Shown in pieces: positions 37,611 through 47,500 of a stretch of 64,000 bases of DNA. The notes under the pieces were generated by a model. The model searched no databases. It was not told the DNA's origin and saw nothing but the letters and a program-made list of their open reading frames with translations. Source of the DNA: Treponema sp. OMZ 787 (GTDB lineage Bacteria; Spirochaetota; Spirochaetia; Treponematales; Treponemataceae); the NCBI RefSeq assembly GCF_024181225.1, contig NZ_CP051198.1, positions 372,001-436,000 on the forward strand, in the 5' to 3' direction. How positions within the stretch are numbered: the first letter of the stretch is position 1; every line of letters begins with the position of its first letter. A program made the position numbers and the translations under genes.

Positions 37611-40600
37611 CTATTTTATAACCAAGATTTTTCTTACCTCGTCAATTTCGGGGCCTGCAATTCTTACAAAGTACATACCGCTTGCAACGGGATTCCCTCC
37701 GTTGTTTCTGCCGTCCCATGTAACAAAGTGGTCGCCGGCCGGTTTGTAAGAGCGTTCCAGTGTGCGTACTACATTGCCGTCCAAGGTCATAATCTGAATT
37801 GTAAGTTTACCGGGTTTTTTCAAGTGGGCTGCAATTGTTGCCGATTGCCCTTTGTGAGGATTAACAACATTGTCAAAGATCGAAGCTCCTCCCCTCTGCT
37901 TTTGTACCCCTACTATGCGGAAATTCCAGACATCAAAGGACAGTATATTATTGTCCGGGTTTGAGTCTGTGCCTTTTAACCTGACACAAGGCAGCCAGCC
38001 GTCATATACATAAATAAATTGTCCTATCTTTCCTTTGTGTATGTACAGATCAGTTTCAGGAATAATAAAGTTCAGAAGTCCGCCTGTCTGAATACCAGTA
38101 TAATCTTTTGCTGCTTCTGTTAACCGAGTTGCAAAATGATATAAGATATTCGTTCCCGGAGGGTAAGGTTCCGGGGTCGGTAAAGTCGGCAGCGGCAAAG
38201 GTTTAGGCGGCATACTAGCCGGTTCTTGCATTGTATTCGGATACCAGAATTTATTAGGAGCGGATGCACTTACAGAAATAAAGTATAGCTTAGGAATGCC
38301 TGTAGTTCCTTTTGCTTCTGTAGGTATTGTAATATCCAGAGTTGTTAGCGGAGGATTAGAATCGGTATCAAAATTATAAAGAACGGTTGAGTTAAAAGCT
38401 TTTAAGGGTTTTACCATGCCGATTCCGATATCCGAAATGTGGTTTTTTGTTATATTATAGTCCGTATGAAAATACTTAAGTTGAACCCGATAAGGTTGAT
38501 GCAGAATATCATCGGCTTGAATAGTATTTTTAGAAGGATCAGTATCCTTGTTAATTGTAATCTTCCATAAAGAATGTCCTTCGGGAACTTTTCCTGCGTC
38601 TACCTTTACAACATCATTTGATTGCAGCTTAGAAGCATAAGTATTTTTGCCGGGTGCTATGATTTGAAAAGCATTTTCTCCCAAAGCGGCAAATTCATCC
38701 TTAGTTAATTCAGTATGATTAAATAAAAGATAGATGTGACTATCACCTGGTTTTGCAAATGAGTTGACGATATTCAAACCATCTTTTAAGAATATCCAGC
38801 CGTTTTCACTTGAAAACTTTCCGCCGATATTTGAGCTTTTATCAACAACATAGAAGATTACTCCGGTTCCTTTTATTGCTACTTTCCCTGTATCTATTTG
38901 CAAATAAGATCCTCGTGCCCCATCAGGCGATTGAGCTGTTTTAAGATGAATTTCAGAATTACCTGAGTCAGGACCTGTGATTGTCAAAAATGCGGGTGAA
39001 GAGCCTGATGTACCTGATAGGGTTAAGGCTCCTGCAACTGTGATTTTATTGAGAATTTTTAGAGTCTTACCCCCTGCATTTTCACAAGATAGATTGTGGA
39101 ATTTTGTTTTGCCTGCGTCGCCTGTGCCGGAGATTGTGATATAATTTGTATCCCCTAATGTTACCGTATAGCCTGTTGTATCTGAACTTGTTGCATCGAA
39201 TGTTCCGTTATTGGTAAATTGAGAGTTAATCTTCATATCGGATTTTAATTTGACTTCGGCTAATGTTTGTACAGTAAATTCTTTTGCCTTAATAGTATTA
39301 GGCGTTGTTCCGGTTTTGGATTCGATATTTAATTTACCCTTTTCCACTTCCAGCTTATTGTAGGGACCTTCCCAAATATTTATGTCTTCTGCTACGGTTG
39401 AATCGTTGTAGTAGATAATTTTATGTTCGCCGCCGTCTAAATGGATTTTATTTGCACCATTTGCAGCCTCAAACCAGTTTTTTTGAGTAAGTGTACCTTT
39501 GAGCTTGAGGGTGCCCGCAGTAGTAAGTTTGGCTGTATTGGAACCCGCTGAACCTGTAAATATAACGGATTCTCCTAAGTCAAGGGTAACGTTGCCGCGT
39601 ACCTCCACTTCTTTTGCCCGATATGTCCCGCTGCCGAGTTTGGGGAGACTTCCGCTTGCATTATTACGTACGATAACATATTGATTGCCGTTAGGAGCTG
39701 CTGATTGCCGTGGGCGCCAGTTTCCGGGATTATTCCAATTATTATCGTTAGCTTCTCCCGTCCATGCAAGTCTATCAACATCACCGAAAACCCAATTTTT
39801 AGGATGCCCCGCTATTAAAAGAGGCAATATATCTTCAAAATTGCCTGCATATATGCTTTTATATGCGGTACATTTATACAGATTTTCATTCGAATTGAGC
39901 GATTTTATCGGCAAATTGGTTGCAATTTTCAGCCATTTACAACTATCGAGGTTATCAGTTGTACTTTTATTACCGTTGATATAAATAGTACCGCTGTGTT
40001 CGGGATTAGGTGCTCCTACAGGTTTTTCAATCTCTTTTGTTCCCGATATATCCAATGAAACGGTATCGGATGCACCTCTGAGCGTTAAATTACCGTACAC
40101 GGAGACATTGCCTTCAAAACGAATATTTTTTGATGTTGCACCGGAAAGGTTACATTTGAGGGTATGAAACTTCGTTTTATCTTTATCGGCATTGCCGATA
40201 ATCTGTATTGTTCGGTTTACGGCCGGTGCCGGGGCATGCTCCAGAGTTACAGTATGCGTACCGGCATTAAATGTTCCTTTGTTTTCGAATTTTTCGGTAA
40301 TTATAATATCGGAGCCGAGATTTACGGCTGCCGAAGAAGCTATTACAAGGTTTTTTATTTTTGCCGTTCCCGGACTCGATGTATATTTAAGGGTGCCGCC
40401 GCTTCCGCCGAGAGTAAGAGTCCCCTTCTCTTGTTCAAAGGAACCGGCACTTAAACCGCCCCTAAGGTTGATGTTGCCTTTTTTGGTTGTCCAGCTGCCG
40501 GAAGCGGTAATAGACGCGGCATTGATATTCGCACTCGATGTCCATGTTCCCGCATTTACTTTAATATCTTCGGCATTTATATTCAGTGTGTCCTCACCTT

Positions 40601-43600
40601 TTTCCATCGTTAAAGAAGATGCCGTAAATTCGATATTCCAATGAGGTACAGCACTTTTTTTAGCATCTATTTCGCCTTGATATTTTTGTGTGCCGGTTCC
40701 GGTATTTATATGGGCAGGCGAACCCGTGATTGTCAATTTTTTCTCTACGACCAAATTCTCATTTTGAATGTTTAAATTGGGGCGGCTGTTTAAGATAAGA
40801 TTTTTATACGGTCCCTTCCAGACAACATCCGCTGAAGTGCCGTAATATTCGATTGCGGATTTATTTCCGTGAGTTATTTTATTGGCAACATTTGTACTTG
40901 CAAGCCATTCTTTTTGACCTCCAAGCGGAGCAGGAGACGGATAGGTTGTTCCGGTCATTTTGAGCGTGCCGTTGTTTGTAAGGGGTGTAAAATTATCGGC
41001 ACCGGCACCTTTTGTTATAACAAAACCGGCTAAATCCAAGCTTGCTTTTTCAGCTATCGTAATGCTTTTTGCTTCACCTGCTTTTGTAAGTTTTGGATAA
41101 TCGTGGTAAGGAGGATCCGGTGACGGTTTTCGAGGAATTGTTACAACAGTATCCTTTCCCGGAACCGCAAGCGGAGGATTCCAATTGCGCCTGTTATGCC
41201 AATCGCTGTCGACAGTTCCCGCCCATTCTAAGGCTCCGTAATTCGTGAAAATCCAGTTGTCGGGTTTACCGGCCTGTATATCGCTATAGGAACCGATGGG
41301 TATGCTGTTTTCGGCGGTGTAGGTGTATGGATTTACGGGGGGGCCGCCTGTAATGGCAATATCGGTTTCAACATTAAGAAATTGCCCCTTTGCCGTGTTT
41401 GCGGCCGTAAGTGCAATGTGCGGGCTTCCCGTCCCTACACTCGTACCGCCCGCTACAGTCAAAGGTGAGGCAGCCGACTGCCCTTCAAGTTTCAAGCTGC
41501 CCGTTACCGAAATGTTATTATTGATAGTAAGCGTTTTTATATACGAATCGGTACAAATCAAATCTTCAAATTCGGTGTCACCCGCAGTCGATGTTCCGGT
41601 AATGGTAATGCTTGTTGGGGGAACGGTATTCGGATCCGAGTTATCTATCCTGTTCGCTTTGCTCAAGGTTACGGTATGATTTCCCGCTGCAAACTTTCCC
41701 TTATTTGTAAGTATATGAGTTATTTTGATAGGCGAAGCAAGGTTAAGGATTGAGCTTGAGCCGATTTCCAATTCCCGGATTTGCGAGCCGGCAGTATCGG
41801 TGAAGGTTAGGCTTTGCGAGCCGCTTCCTTTAAAGTATAACTTGCCCCAATCCGCAAGATGAAAAGTGTTTGCCGTCATATTTCCACGAACTTCTATCGT
41901 ACCGCCAGAGGCTGTCATCTTACGTACTTGTATATTTCCTTCAGCGGTTATATCTCCCCAACACCTCCATTCCGTATTTAACGTATTTGCGGTGATGTTA
42001 CCGGTTCCGCTTGCAGTAACGGAACTTCTGTATGAGTTCCAATTTCCGGTTACGGTAATATTTCCGCTTGTATGAACAGCTGAAGCTTTATTGTTGTGAC
42101 CTAATTCCCAGTTTCCGTTAACAGTGAGATTTCCGGTTACCCTGACATTTGCGGAATTATTTTGATCCCCTGTTTTCCACTGTCCGTTAACGGTGAGATT
42201 TCCGGTTGTAACGGTATTTGATGTCTTTATCGTACCGGTTGTACCGGTTCCGGTATTGGTAAGGGTTAATTGATAGTATGATGCACCTTCAAAAGCCTGT
42301 ACATTTCCGTGATAAGCTTGCCCCTTGGTTGTAGTTATGGTAACCCCTGTATGATCGGTAATAAGGTCTTTATTTACAGTTAGTTCTTGAGCTGTCAAAT
42401 TGTTTCTTGTACCGCTTATTTTCAGCTTTTCATAAGGACCTTCCCAGACATCATTGTTTGTGCTGCCGTAATATTCGACTGTGGAGCCGGATTTTAATAT
42501 TATTTTATTATCAGGCTCAGGCACGGAAGAGGAGGGATCCGGAAACCAATTTTTTTGTACCGCAGTTCCCGTCAGTTTTAAGGTGCCTTCAACAATAAGC
42601 TTGGGTCTTACAGACCAGGTCGAATCACTACTGATTACAAGGTCTGCAAGGTCAAGAAAGGCACCGCTTTTAATCTCGACAACTCTCGCCCTGGCAGTAT
42701 TATTCGTCAGTTTGGGGTAGTTGGTGCTGCTCCCCGTCAGTTGCGGAATAATTACAAGGGAATTAGTTGACGGTACTGTGCCGGAATCCCAGTTTGCCGC
42801 TGTACCCCAGTTTTGATCTCCTGCATTTCCGTTCCATATTTTAAGCGAGGAAGGAATTTCCCAGTTTGCAGAGCCGGTTACTACACTCTCTGTAATATAA
42901 AATTTTGACCCCGTTTTTATAGGAATATCTGACTGTACTTCTAAGTAGTAGCCTTTTTTCGGGGAACCGTTATTCGGAGTGTGCGTATTTGTAAGTTCAA
43001 TTTTACCCGAACCTCGAACAATTAATCTTTGTCCCAATGTATCGGAAGTACCGCTTATATAGAGGTCGCTTACTTTAATGTTATTGACTATTTTCAGCGT
43101 TTTACCGCCCGCACCGGTTAATTGCAGCTTATTAAAGCTGGTATCAGCGTGGGCACCGCTCGTGCCCGTAACGGTTACGGTATTGGATGGAGGAGAGGCT
43201 GCATCAGGAACTAAGGTTACGGTTTTACCGTTGGCATTGAAGGTTCCGTTGTTGGTAAGAGCCTTACTTATTTTAATATCCTGCTCCAAAGTCAGTTTTT
43301 TGCCGGAGTTTATTGTAAGGTTTTCGAAAGTTGTTACTCTATTTCCTGTTATTTTGCAATCGTTTCCGTCAAAAATCACAGTCTTACTGGTCGCGCCGGA
43401 GGCAGGTTCAAAGGTTCCACCATTGTTTAATGTATGAGTAATGGTAATATCCCGATTAAATGTACATTTTTTTCCATTGGCGATTGTTAAGTTGTAAAAG
43501 GCTGTAGCGCCGGTGCCTGTAATTTGGCTGTTATCGCCGGTGAAGGTTACGGTATTGTTAATCCCGTTTGCAAATGTTCCGTTATTTTCTAAATTTCCGC

Positions 43601-44564
43601 TTATGTTTATACTCTGGCTAAGATGCAAAACGCCGCCGGACGCTATGGTTACATTTGCAAAACTTGCTGAACCACTGCTTGTTACGGATGCACCGGTTCC
43701 CGTAAAAGTTACCTTAGACGAGACATCTGAGGTAATTTCACCGTTATTGTTTATCTGTCCGCTCACTGTAATATTTTCGCCTGACAGATGAACAGCAGTG
43801 TGGTACGGTAAGGTCAGTCCGGCAAAATTCGTGTTGCCGCTGCCTTCTACTTTAGCAGGCGATCCGGCATATCCCCCAAAAGATACGGTATTGCCGTTTG
43901 CGTTAAAGGTGCCGTTATTTGTAGATGTTCCTTTATTGTTTAAGGATTTTTCTATTTTTATCTCGGAATTCAGCTTAAGCTCACAAATATCGCCAGACCA
44001 TGGAGAAGGTTCTATAACCGCATCTTCTACCGATTGTATATTCCGAAGTGTAACAGTTCTTCTCTTGTTTGAGGGTTGTTCTTCTGTTAATGTGATTTTC
44101 GCTCCCGAAACTCCGGAAGGCTTGACCAGAGAAACCAGCGGTTGTGTTCCGCTTCCTTCTCCCGGAGTGGTGCTTGTATGCTGAACAAAGACTTTTCCAG
44201 GCGTTGCTCCCGGACTTCCACTTTCGCTGATAATTCCGTTTGTGCAGGTAAAATTTACCGTGCCGTTTTTTAAAACTAATGTAAGAGATGTATTTTTTTG
44301 TAATGTCAATTTATTGATTTTAAGATCTAACATATCTTCTTCAGAGCCTGTAATCACGGGCATATTTCCCACGCCGAAAGGAATTGTTACATTGTCAGTT
44401 GAACTCGGAGCATTTGCGGCAGCGGTTCCGTCTACATCCCAATTCCCGGGAACAGTGAAGTCGGAACTCGAATTTCCCGTCCAGATAAAATCCGCAGCCC
44501 ATCCCGCCGTCATCATAAAAATAGTATATATCAATATAAATAGAGTTTTTTGTAGTTTCTTCAT
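37611..44564 (-). CDS. Giant modular exoprotein with FlgD-like C-terminal domain
   Basis: A 2317-residue exported protein. A signal peptide (MKKLQKTLFILIYTIFMMTA, cleavage near GWAAD) is followed by four large modules of about 500 residues, opening near residues 25, 574, 1111 and 1597. Each opens with a W-x-G...NW box (FIWTGNSSSDF, KIWNGNAGDQNWG, LEWAGTVDSDWHNRRNW, LAWTGEANDNNWNNPGNW), then a segment with IP and LDL. Later come QKNWF/QKEWL and WEGPYEKL-type boxes and long Gly/Thr/Asn-rich beta-helix-like stretches (TLNNGGTFEPASGATSK). The last 90 residues form a FlgD Ig-like domain (VVRTLERSYKPAGDHFVTWDG) ending RKILVIK, as in proteins with C-terminal sorting or anchoring. Likely a surface adhesin or filament; function not known. 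ATG 44564 is preferred to 44579. Confidence 0.8.
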   Translation of the reverse strand: MKKLQKTLFILIYTIFMMTAGWAADFIWTGNSSSDFTVPGNWDVDGTAAANAPSSTDNVTIPFGVGNMPVITGSEEDMLDLKINKLTLQKNTSLTLVLKNGTVNFTCTNGIISESGSPGATPGKVFVQHTSTTPGEGSGTQPLVSLVKPSGVSGAKITLTEEQPSNKRRTVTLRNIQSVEDAVIEPSPWSGDICELKLNSEIKIEKSLNNKGTSTNNGTFNANGNTVSFGGYAGSPAKVEGSGNTNFAGLTLPYHTAVHLSGENITVSGQINNNGEITSDVSSKVTFTGTGASVTSSGSASFANVTIASGGVLHLSQSINISGNLENNGTFANGINNTVTFTGDNSQITGTGATAFYNLTIANGKKCTFNRDITITHTLNNGGTFEPASGATSKTVIFDGNDCKITGNRVTTFENLTINSGKKLTLEQDIKISKALTNNGTFNANGKTVTLVPDAASPPSNTVTVTGTSGAHADTSFNKLQLTGAGGKTLKIVNNIKVSDLYISGTSDTLGQRLIVRGSGKIELTNTHTPNNGSPKKGYYLEVQSDIPIKTGSKFYITESVVTGSANWEIPSSLKIWNGNAGDQNWGTAANWDSGTVPSTNSLVIIPQLTGSSTNYPKLTNNTARARVVEIKSGAFLDLADLVISSDSTWSVRPKLIVEGTLKLTGTAVQKNWFPDPSSSVPEPDNKIILKSGSTVEYYGSTNNDVWEGPYEKLKISGTRNNLTAQELTVNKDLITDHTGVTITTTKGQAYHGNVQAFEGASYYQLTLTNTGTGTTGTIKTSNTVTTGNLTVNGQWKTGDQNNSANVRVTGNLTVNGNWELGHNNKASAVHTSGNITVTGNWNSYRSSVTASGTGNITANTLNTEWRCWGDITAEGNIQVRKMTASGGTIEVRGNMTANTFHLADWGKLYFKGSGSQSLTFTDTAGSQIRELEIGSSSILNLASPIKITHILTNKGKFAAGNHTVTLSKANRIDNSDPNTVPPTSITITGTSTAGDTEFEDLICTDSYIKTLTINNNISVTGSLKLEGQSAASPLTVAGGTSVGTGSPHIALTAANTAKGQFLNVETDIAITGGPPVNPYTYTAENSIPIGSYSDIQAGKPDNWIFTNYGALEWAGTVDSDWHNRRNWNPPLAVPGKDTVVTIPRKPSPDPPYHDYPKLTKAGEAKSITIAEKASLDLAGFVITKGAGADNFTPLTNNGTLKMTGTTYPSPAPLGGQKEWLASTNVANKITHGNKSAIEYYGTSADVVWKGPYKNLILNSRPNLNIQNENLVVEKKLTITGSPAHINTGTGTQKYQGEIDAKKSAVPHWNIEFTASSLTMEKGEDTLNINAEDIKVNAGTWTSSANINAASITASGSWTTKKGNINLRGGLSAGSFEQEKGTLTLGGSGGTLKYTSSPGTAKIKNLVIASSAAVNLGSDIIITEKFENKGTFNAGTHTVTLEHAPAPAVNRTIQIIGNADKDKTKFHTLKCNLSGATSKNIRFEGNVSVYGNLTLRGASDTVSLDISGTKEIEKPVGAPNPEHSGTIYINGNKSTTDNLDSCKWLKIATNLPIKSLNSNENLYKCTAYKSIYAGNFEDILPLLIAGHPKNWVFGDVDRLAWTGEANDNNWNNPGNWRPRQSAAPNGNQYVIVRNNASGSLPKLGSGTYRAKEVEVRGNVTLDLGESVIFTGSAGSNTAKLTTAGTLKLKGTLTQKNWFEAANGANKIHLDGGEHKIIYYNDSTVAEDINIWEGPYNKLEVEKGKLNIESKTGTTPNTIKAKEFTVQTLAEVKLKSDMKINSQFTNNGTFDATSSDTTGYTVTLGDTNYITISGTGDAGKTKFHNLSCENAGGKTLKILNKITVAGALTLSGTSGSSPAFLTITGPDSGNSEIHLKTAQSPDGARGSYLQIDTGKVAIKGTGVIFYVVDKSSNIGGKFSSENGWIFLKDGLNIVNSFAKPGDSHIYLLFNHTELTKDEFAALGENAFQIIAPGKNTYASKLQSNDVVKVDAGKVPEGHSLWKITINKDTDPSKNTIQADDILHQPYRVQLKYFHTDYNITKNHISDIGIGMVKPLKAFNSTVLYNFDTDSNPPLTTLDITIPTEAKGTTGIPKLYFISVSASAPNKFWYPNTMQEPASMPPKPLPLPTLPTPEPYPPGTNILYHFATRLTEAAKDYTGIQTGGLLNFIIPETDLYIHKGKIGQFIYVYDGWLPCVRLKGTDSNPDNNILSFDVWNFRIVGVQKQRGGASIFDNVVNPHKGQSATIAAHLKKPGKLTIQIMTLDGNVVRTLERSYKPAGDHFVTWDGRNNGGNPVASGMYFVRIAGPEIDEVRKILVIK

Positions 44565-44579
44565 AGGACAATTATACAT

Positions 44580-44718
44580 CTTTTTTTGTGAAAAATCCAG
44601 TATAAGCTGTGGGGAAATTCAATGGGTAATTGGTAATGGATAATGCGTGGTTTGAATTAAGCATTTACACAGTTTTTTGGACAAGGCCGAATGTTCGGAC
44701 TTTGTACTTCGCCCTTTG
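44580..44718. other. Intergenic region between the giant gene and Rpn copy B
   Basis: A 139-base AT-rich gap upstream of the giant gene. It contains the small repeat GGGTAATTGGTAATGGATAATG (44620s) and a short GAATGTTCGGACTTTG segment. No promoter with good spacing, RNA gene or coding frame could be supported. Confidence 0.4.
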
Positions 44719-45583
44719 TTACAGTTCTTCTATTTCTTGAATGCTGAGGCCTGTCCCTTCTGCTATTTTAGCAATATCAATACCAAGCCGCTTAAAGGCT
44801 GCAGCAGTTTCAAGCTTATTTTGGTAAGCACCTTGTGATATGCCTTGTGCTACACCTTCGCGATAACCCTCACTTATACATGATGCCCTGTCGTTTTCAT
44901 ATTTCATGCGGGAGTCATAGAGCCATTTTTCTTTCGGGCTCATTTCCATTACTATAATTTTATCATTTGCTTTTGCCATTACTTTAGAAGTTTCTGCCAG
45001 CATCTTTCTTACCTCCGGATTATCAGTTTCGATAAATTTAAGCCAGTTTAATAAGCGTTTTGTTTTATTATCCTTACACTGACCTTCTTTTAACAGCCTT
45101 GCCTTTTCAAGGTTTAATATATGTATCTCAAGTTTTGAAACTAAAGGCTCTTTTGTGTCTTGTTCAAGAATAACGTACTTATTATGCAAACGCTTATTTT
45201 TATTAAAGCCTTCCCCTATTAAGTTTATTGTAATACACTTTGGAAGTTTTGTATAGTCTTGGTTGTTTTACACCTTCATTATACATCTTAGACCAATAAT
45301 ACAAGGTTCTTTCAGGAAAATCAAAGTGCCATCTGTTTTGAATCTCAATATCAACAAAAGTCCCATCTTTTAGTCTTAGTTTTATATCCAAAACTCCTAA
45401 CTTTTCACTTAAGAGTTCCTTATGAAACTCCTTATCCAGAAGTTCCAGCCCTGCGATGGTTTCAGGCGGAATGTCTAGTATACATTCCAGTAAATCCTGA
45501 AGTACATCCTTGTTTTCTTCCACTCCGAATACACGTTTAAAAGCATAGTCGTTGCGGAGGGTTATTTTAAACGGTTGTGTCAT
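44719..45583 (-). pseudogene. Rpn/PDDEXK-family nuclease (putative transposase), copy B, frameshifted
   Basis: This copy keeps the full nuclease core (LGVLDIKLRLKDG, then FVDIEIQNRWHFDFPERTLYYW), with the family's catalytic Asp and E-x-Q. Relative to copy A it lacks two bases between 45262 and 45263, so the frame shifts after NEGVKQ and stops at about 45203. The downstream part is open again in the original frame from LHNKYVILEQD to the end at 44719. The C-terminal tail (AAFKRLGIDIAKIAEGTGLSIQEIEEL region) differs from copy A. With one repaired base pair step the product would be about 284 residues. Confidence 0.85.
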
Positions 45584-45671
45584 ATCAACCTCCATAAAAA
45601 TTATTTAAAAAGAGAAAATTTCTCCCCTTTCATAATTATTGTATGAAGAGCTTGCAATGGATAGTAAAATT
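44804..45671 (-). repeat. Direct repeat, copy B of the Rpn-gene duplication
   Basis: Partner of 35661-36389, in the same orientation, 8.4 kb away. The sequences differ at only a few single bases besides the two indels. Recombination between the copies would delete the flavodoxin pair and the giant exoprotein gene. Confidence 0.9.
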
Positions 45672-45712
45672 GAAAAAAGAATTTATATTTTTTTGATAGA
45701 TAATGGCTGCCC

Positions 45713-47440
45713 CTACCTCTGCACCCTTCCCGAAGCATCTCCTTGTGCGAGTGTTAAAACCTCATCGAATGAAACTTGGTTAAAGTCTCCATTTATGGAA
45801 TGTTTTAAGCAGGAGGCTGCCGAGGCAAAGTCGATCTGGGCTTGGGGTGAAAATCCTTTGAATTCTGCACAGATTAGGGCTGCAGCAAAGCTGTCGCCGC
45901 CTCCTAAGCGGTCGACGACCTGCATTGTGTATTTTTTACTGAAATAGGCCTTACCTTCCGTGTAGAGCATTGCAGACCAGTTGTTTTCGCTTGCTGATGT
46001 TGATTCCCTCAAGGTTATTCCTACCTTTTTAAAGCCGAAAGTTTTACACAGTTCTGAAGCAACTTCCTCATAGCCATTTTCGTTCAGCTTGCCTGAATTT
46101 ACATCAGTATTTTTTGAGGTGATTCCGAAAACTTTCTCAGCGTCTTCTTCATTTGAAATACAGATATCGACAAACTCGCAGATACGGCTCATTGTTTTTT
46201 TTGCTTCCTCGGTGCTCCACAGTTTTTTGCGGTAATTTAGGTCGCATGAAACGGTAATTCCCATTGTTCTTGCCGTCTTGCAGGCTTCAAGGCAAATTTC
46301 GGCGGCGTTTTTGCCTAGGGCAGGGGTGATCCCCGTAAAATGGAACCATGAGGCTCCTTTGAAAATCTCTTTCCAGTTAAAGTCGTTTGGCGAGGCTTCG
46401 GCAATTGCAGAATTGGCCCTGTCGTATATTACTTTGGATGCCCGCTGAGAGGCTCCTTTTTCCAAAAAATAGATCCCTACTCGGGTTCCTCCGCGTATTA
46501 TGCCTGAAACATCCACCCCGTACCGGCGCAAAGAGTTTACTGCTGCCTGACCTATCTCGTGTGTAGGCAGTTTTGTTATGTATGCGGACTCCATTCCGAA
46601 GTTTGCTAAAGAAACTGCAACATTGGCTTCTGCCCCTCCGAAGACCAATTCGAGGGTATCGGCTTGAACAAAGCGGTTAAATCCTGAGGGCGAAAGGCGG
46701 AGCATTATTTCGCCCATCGTTATAACCCTCGGATTTTTATTTGAGGATGAAGGCTGCGGCATCTTTGATGTTTTTGAATCGGAAGATGATGCTATTGTTT
46801 TCGGCTTGCGGGCATCTTGTACCATTTTTAAGGCGGTTGCGGCCTCTTCTTCTATTTTCTTAAAATTACCTGATTTTATAAGCTCTTTTGAAACCATCCA
46901 GCTGCCGCCGCAGGCAATGACCTTTGGGAAGGCTGCATATTCTGCAATGTTTTCGGCACTTATTCCGCCTGTAGGCATAAATTTTATGTTAGGATAGGGG
47001 GCTGAAATGGCTTTTATAAATTTTAAGCCTCCGGCCGCTTCAGCGGGGAAGAATTTTACTGTGTTAAGGCCGAAACTCATAGCTTGTTCTATTTCTCCTG
47101 CGGTGGAAACTCCCGGAATTACCGGATATCCTGATCTAACGCAGTGTTCTACAACCTTAGGATTTAATCCGGGGCTTACGATGAACTTGGCTCCTGCAGC
47201 TGCGGCTTTGTCGGCTTGTTCAGGTGATAAGACCGTTCCTGCTCCCACAAGAAAGTCAGGAAAGTTTTTTGAAAAAATTTGAATTGCTTTTTCGGCTGCT
47301 TCAGTTCTGAATGTGATTTCTGCACAAAGAAGACCGGCGCCAGATAAGGCCTTCCCCAGCGGAAGAGCATCTTTTTCATCTTCTAAAACTATGACCGGCA
47401 CTATGCCTATTTTTTCGATTTGCTGCAAGATTTTGTCCAT
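45713..47440 (-). CDS. Bifunctional KDPG aldolase / 2-keto-3-deoxygluconate kinase fusion
   Basis: A 575-residue fusion. Residues 1-215 are a KDPG/KHG aldolase (Eda type): E41 and R45 in AEITFRT, the VGAGTVL loop, Schiff-base K129 in TVKFFPAEAAGG, and the PTGGIS phosphate site. A Ser/Lys linker (about 225-245, ASSSDSKTSKMPQPSSSNKN) joins it to a PfkB-family kinase of KdgK type: MGEIMLRLSP, FGGAEANVAVSLANFG, and the catalytic aspartate in RLGGGDSFAAALI near 516. Together the halves would phosphorylate KDG and split KDPG into pyruvate and glyceraldehyde 3-phosphate. AGAGG supports ATG 47440 instead of 47530. No hexuronate pathway genes are nearby. Confidence 0.92.
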   Translation of the reverse strand: MDKILQQIEKIGIVPVIVLEDEKDALPLGKALSGAGLLCAEITFRTEAAEKAIQIFSKNFPDFLVGAGTVLSPEQADKAAAAGAKFIVSPGLNPKVVEHCVRSGYPVIPGVSTAGEIEQAMSFGLNTVKFFPAEAAGGLKFIKAISAPYPNIKFMPTGGISAENIAEYAAFPKVIACGGSWMVSKELIKSGNFKKIEEEAATALKMVQDARKPKTIASSSDSKTSKMPQPSSSNKNPRVITMGEIMLRLSPSGFNRFVQADTLELVFGGAEANVAVSLANFGMESAYITKLPTHEIGQAAVNSLRRYGVDVSGIIRGGTRVGIYFLEKGASQRASKVIYDRANSAIAEASPNDFNWKEIFKGASWFHFTGITPALGKNAAEICLEACKTARTMGITVSCDLNYRKKLWSTEEAKKTMSRICEFVDICISNEEDAEKVFGITSKNTDVNSGKLNENGYEEVASELCKTFGFKKVGITLRESTSASENNWSAMLYTEGKAYFSKKYTMQVVDRLGGGDSFAAALICAEFKGFSPQAQIDFASAASCLKHSINGDFNQVSFDEVLTLAQGDASGRVQR

Positions 47441-47471
47441 AAAAGCCTCTTTAAGTTGTAATTTACAAAGT

Positions 47472-47500
47472 ATTCTAGCATAAATATTGTGATTTGTCAC
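47472..47500 (-). promoter_or_regulatory. Promoter of the aldolase-kinase gene
   Basis: Read on the minus strand: GTGACA (47500-47495), a 17-base spacer ending TGC (extended -10), then TAGAAT (47477-47472). The start codon is 31 bases downstream. Confidence 0.55.

Noticed and set aside
39499-44184. Many plus-strand open frames of 60-150 codons opposite the giant exoprotein gene
   Set aside because: They are antisense shadows of a repetitive Gly/Thr/Asn-rich gene, have no ribosome sites in good position, and match no protein pattern.
45639-45947. Plus-strand frame of 102 codons beside Rpn copy B
   Set aside because: Most of it is antisense to the KDG kinase domain, and the remainder lies in the duplicated repeat flank.
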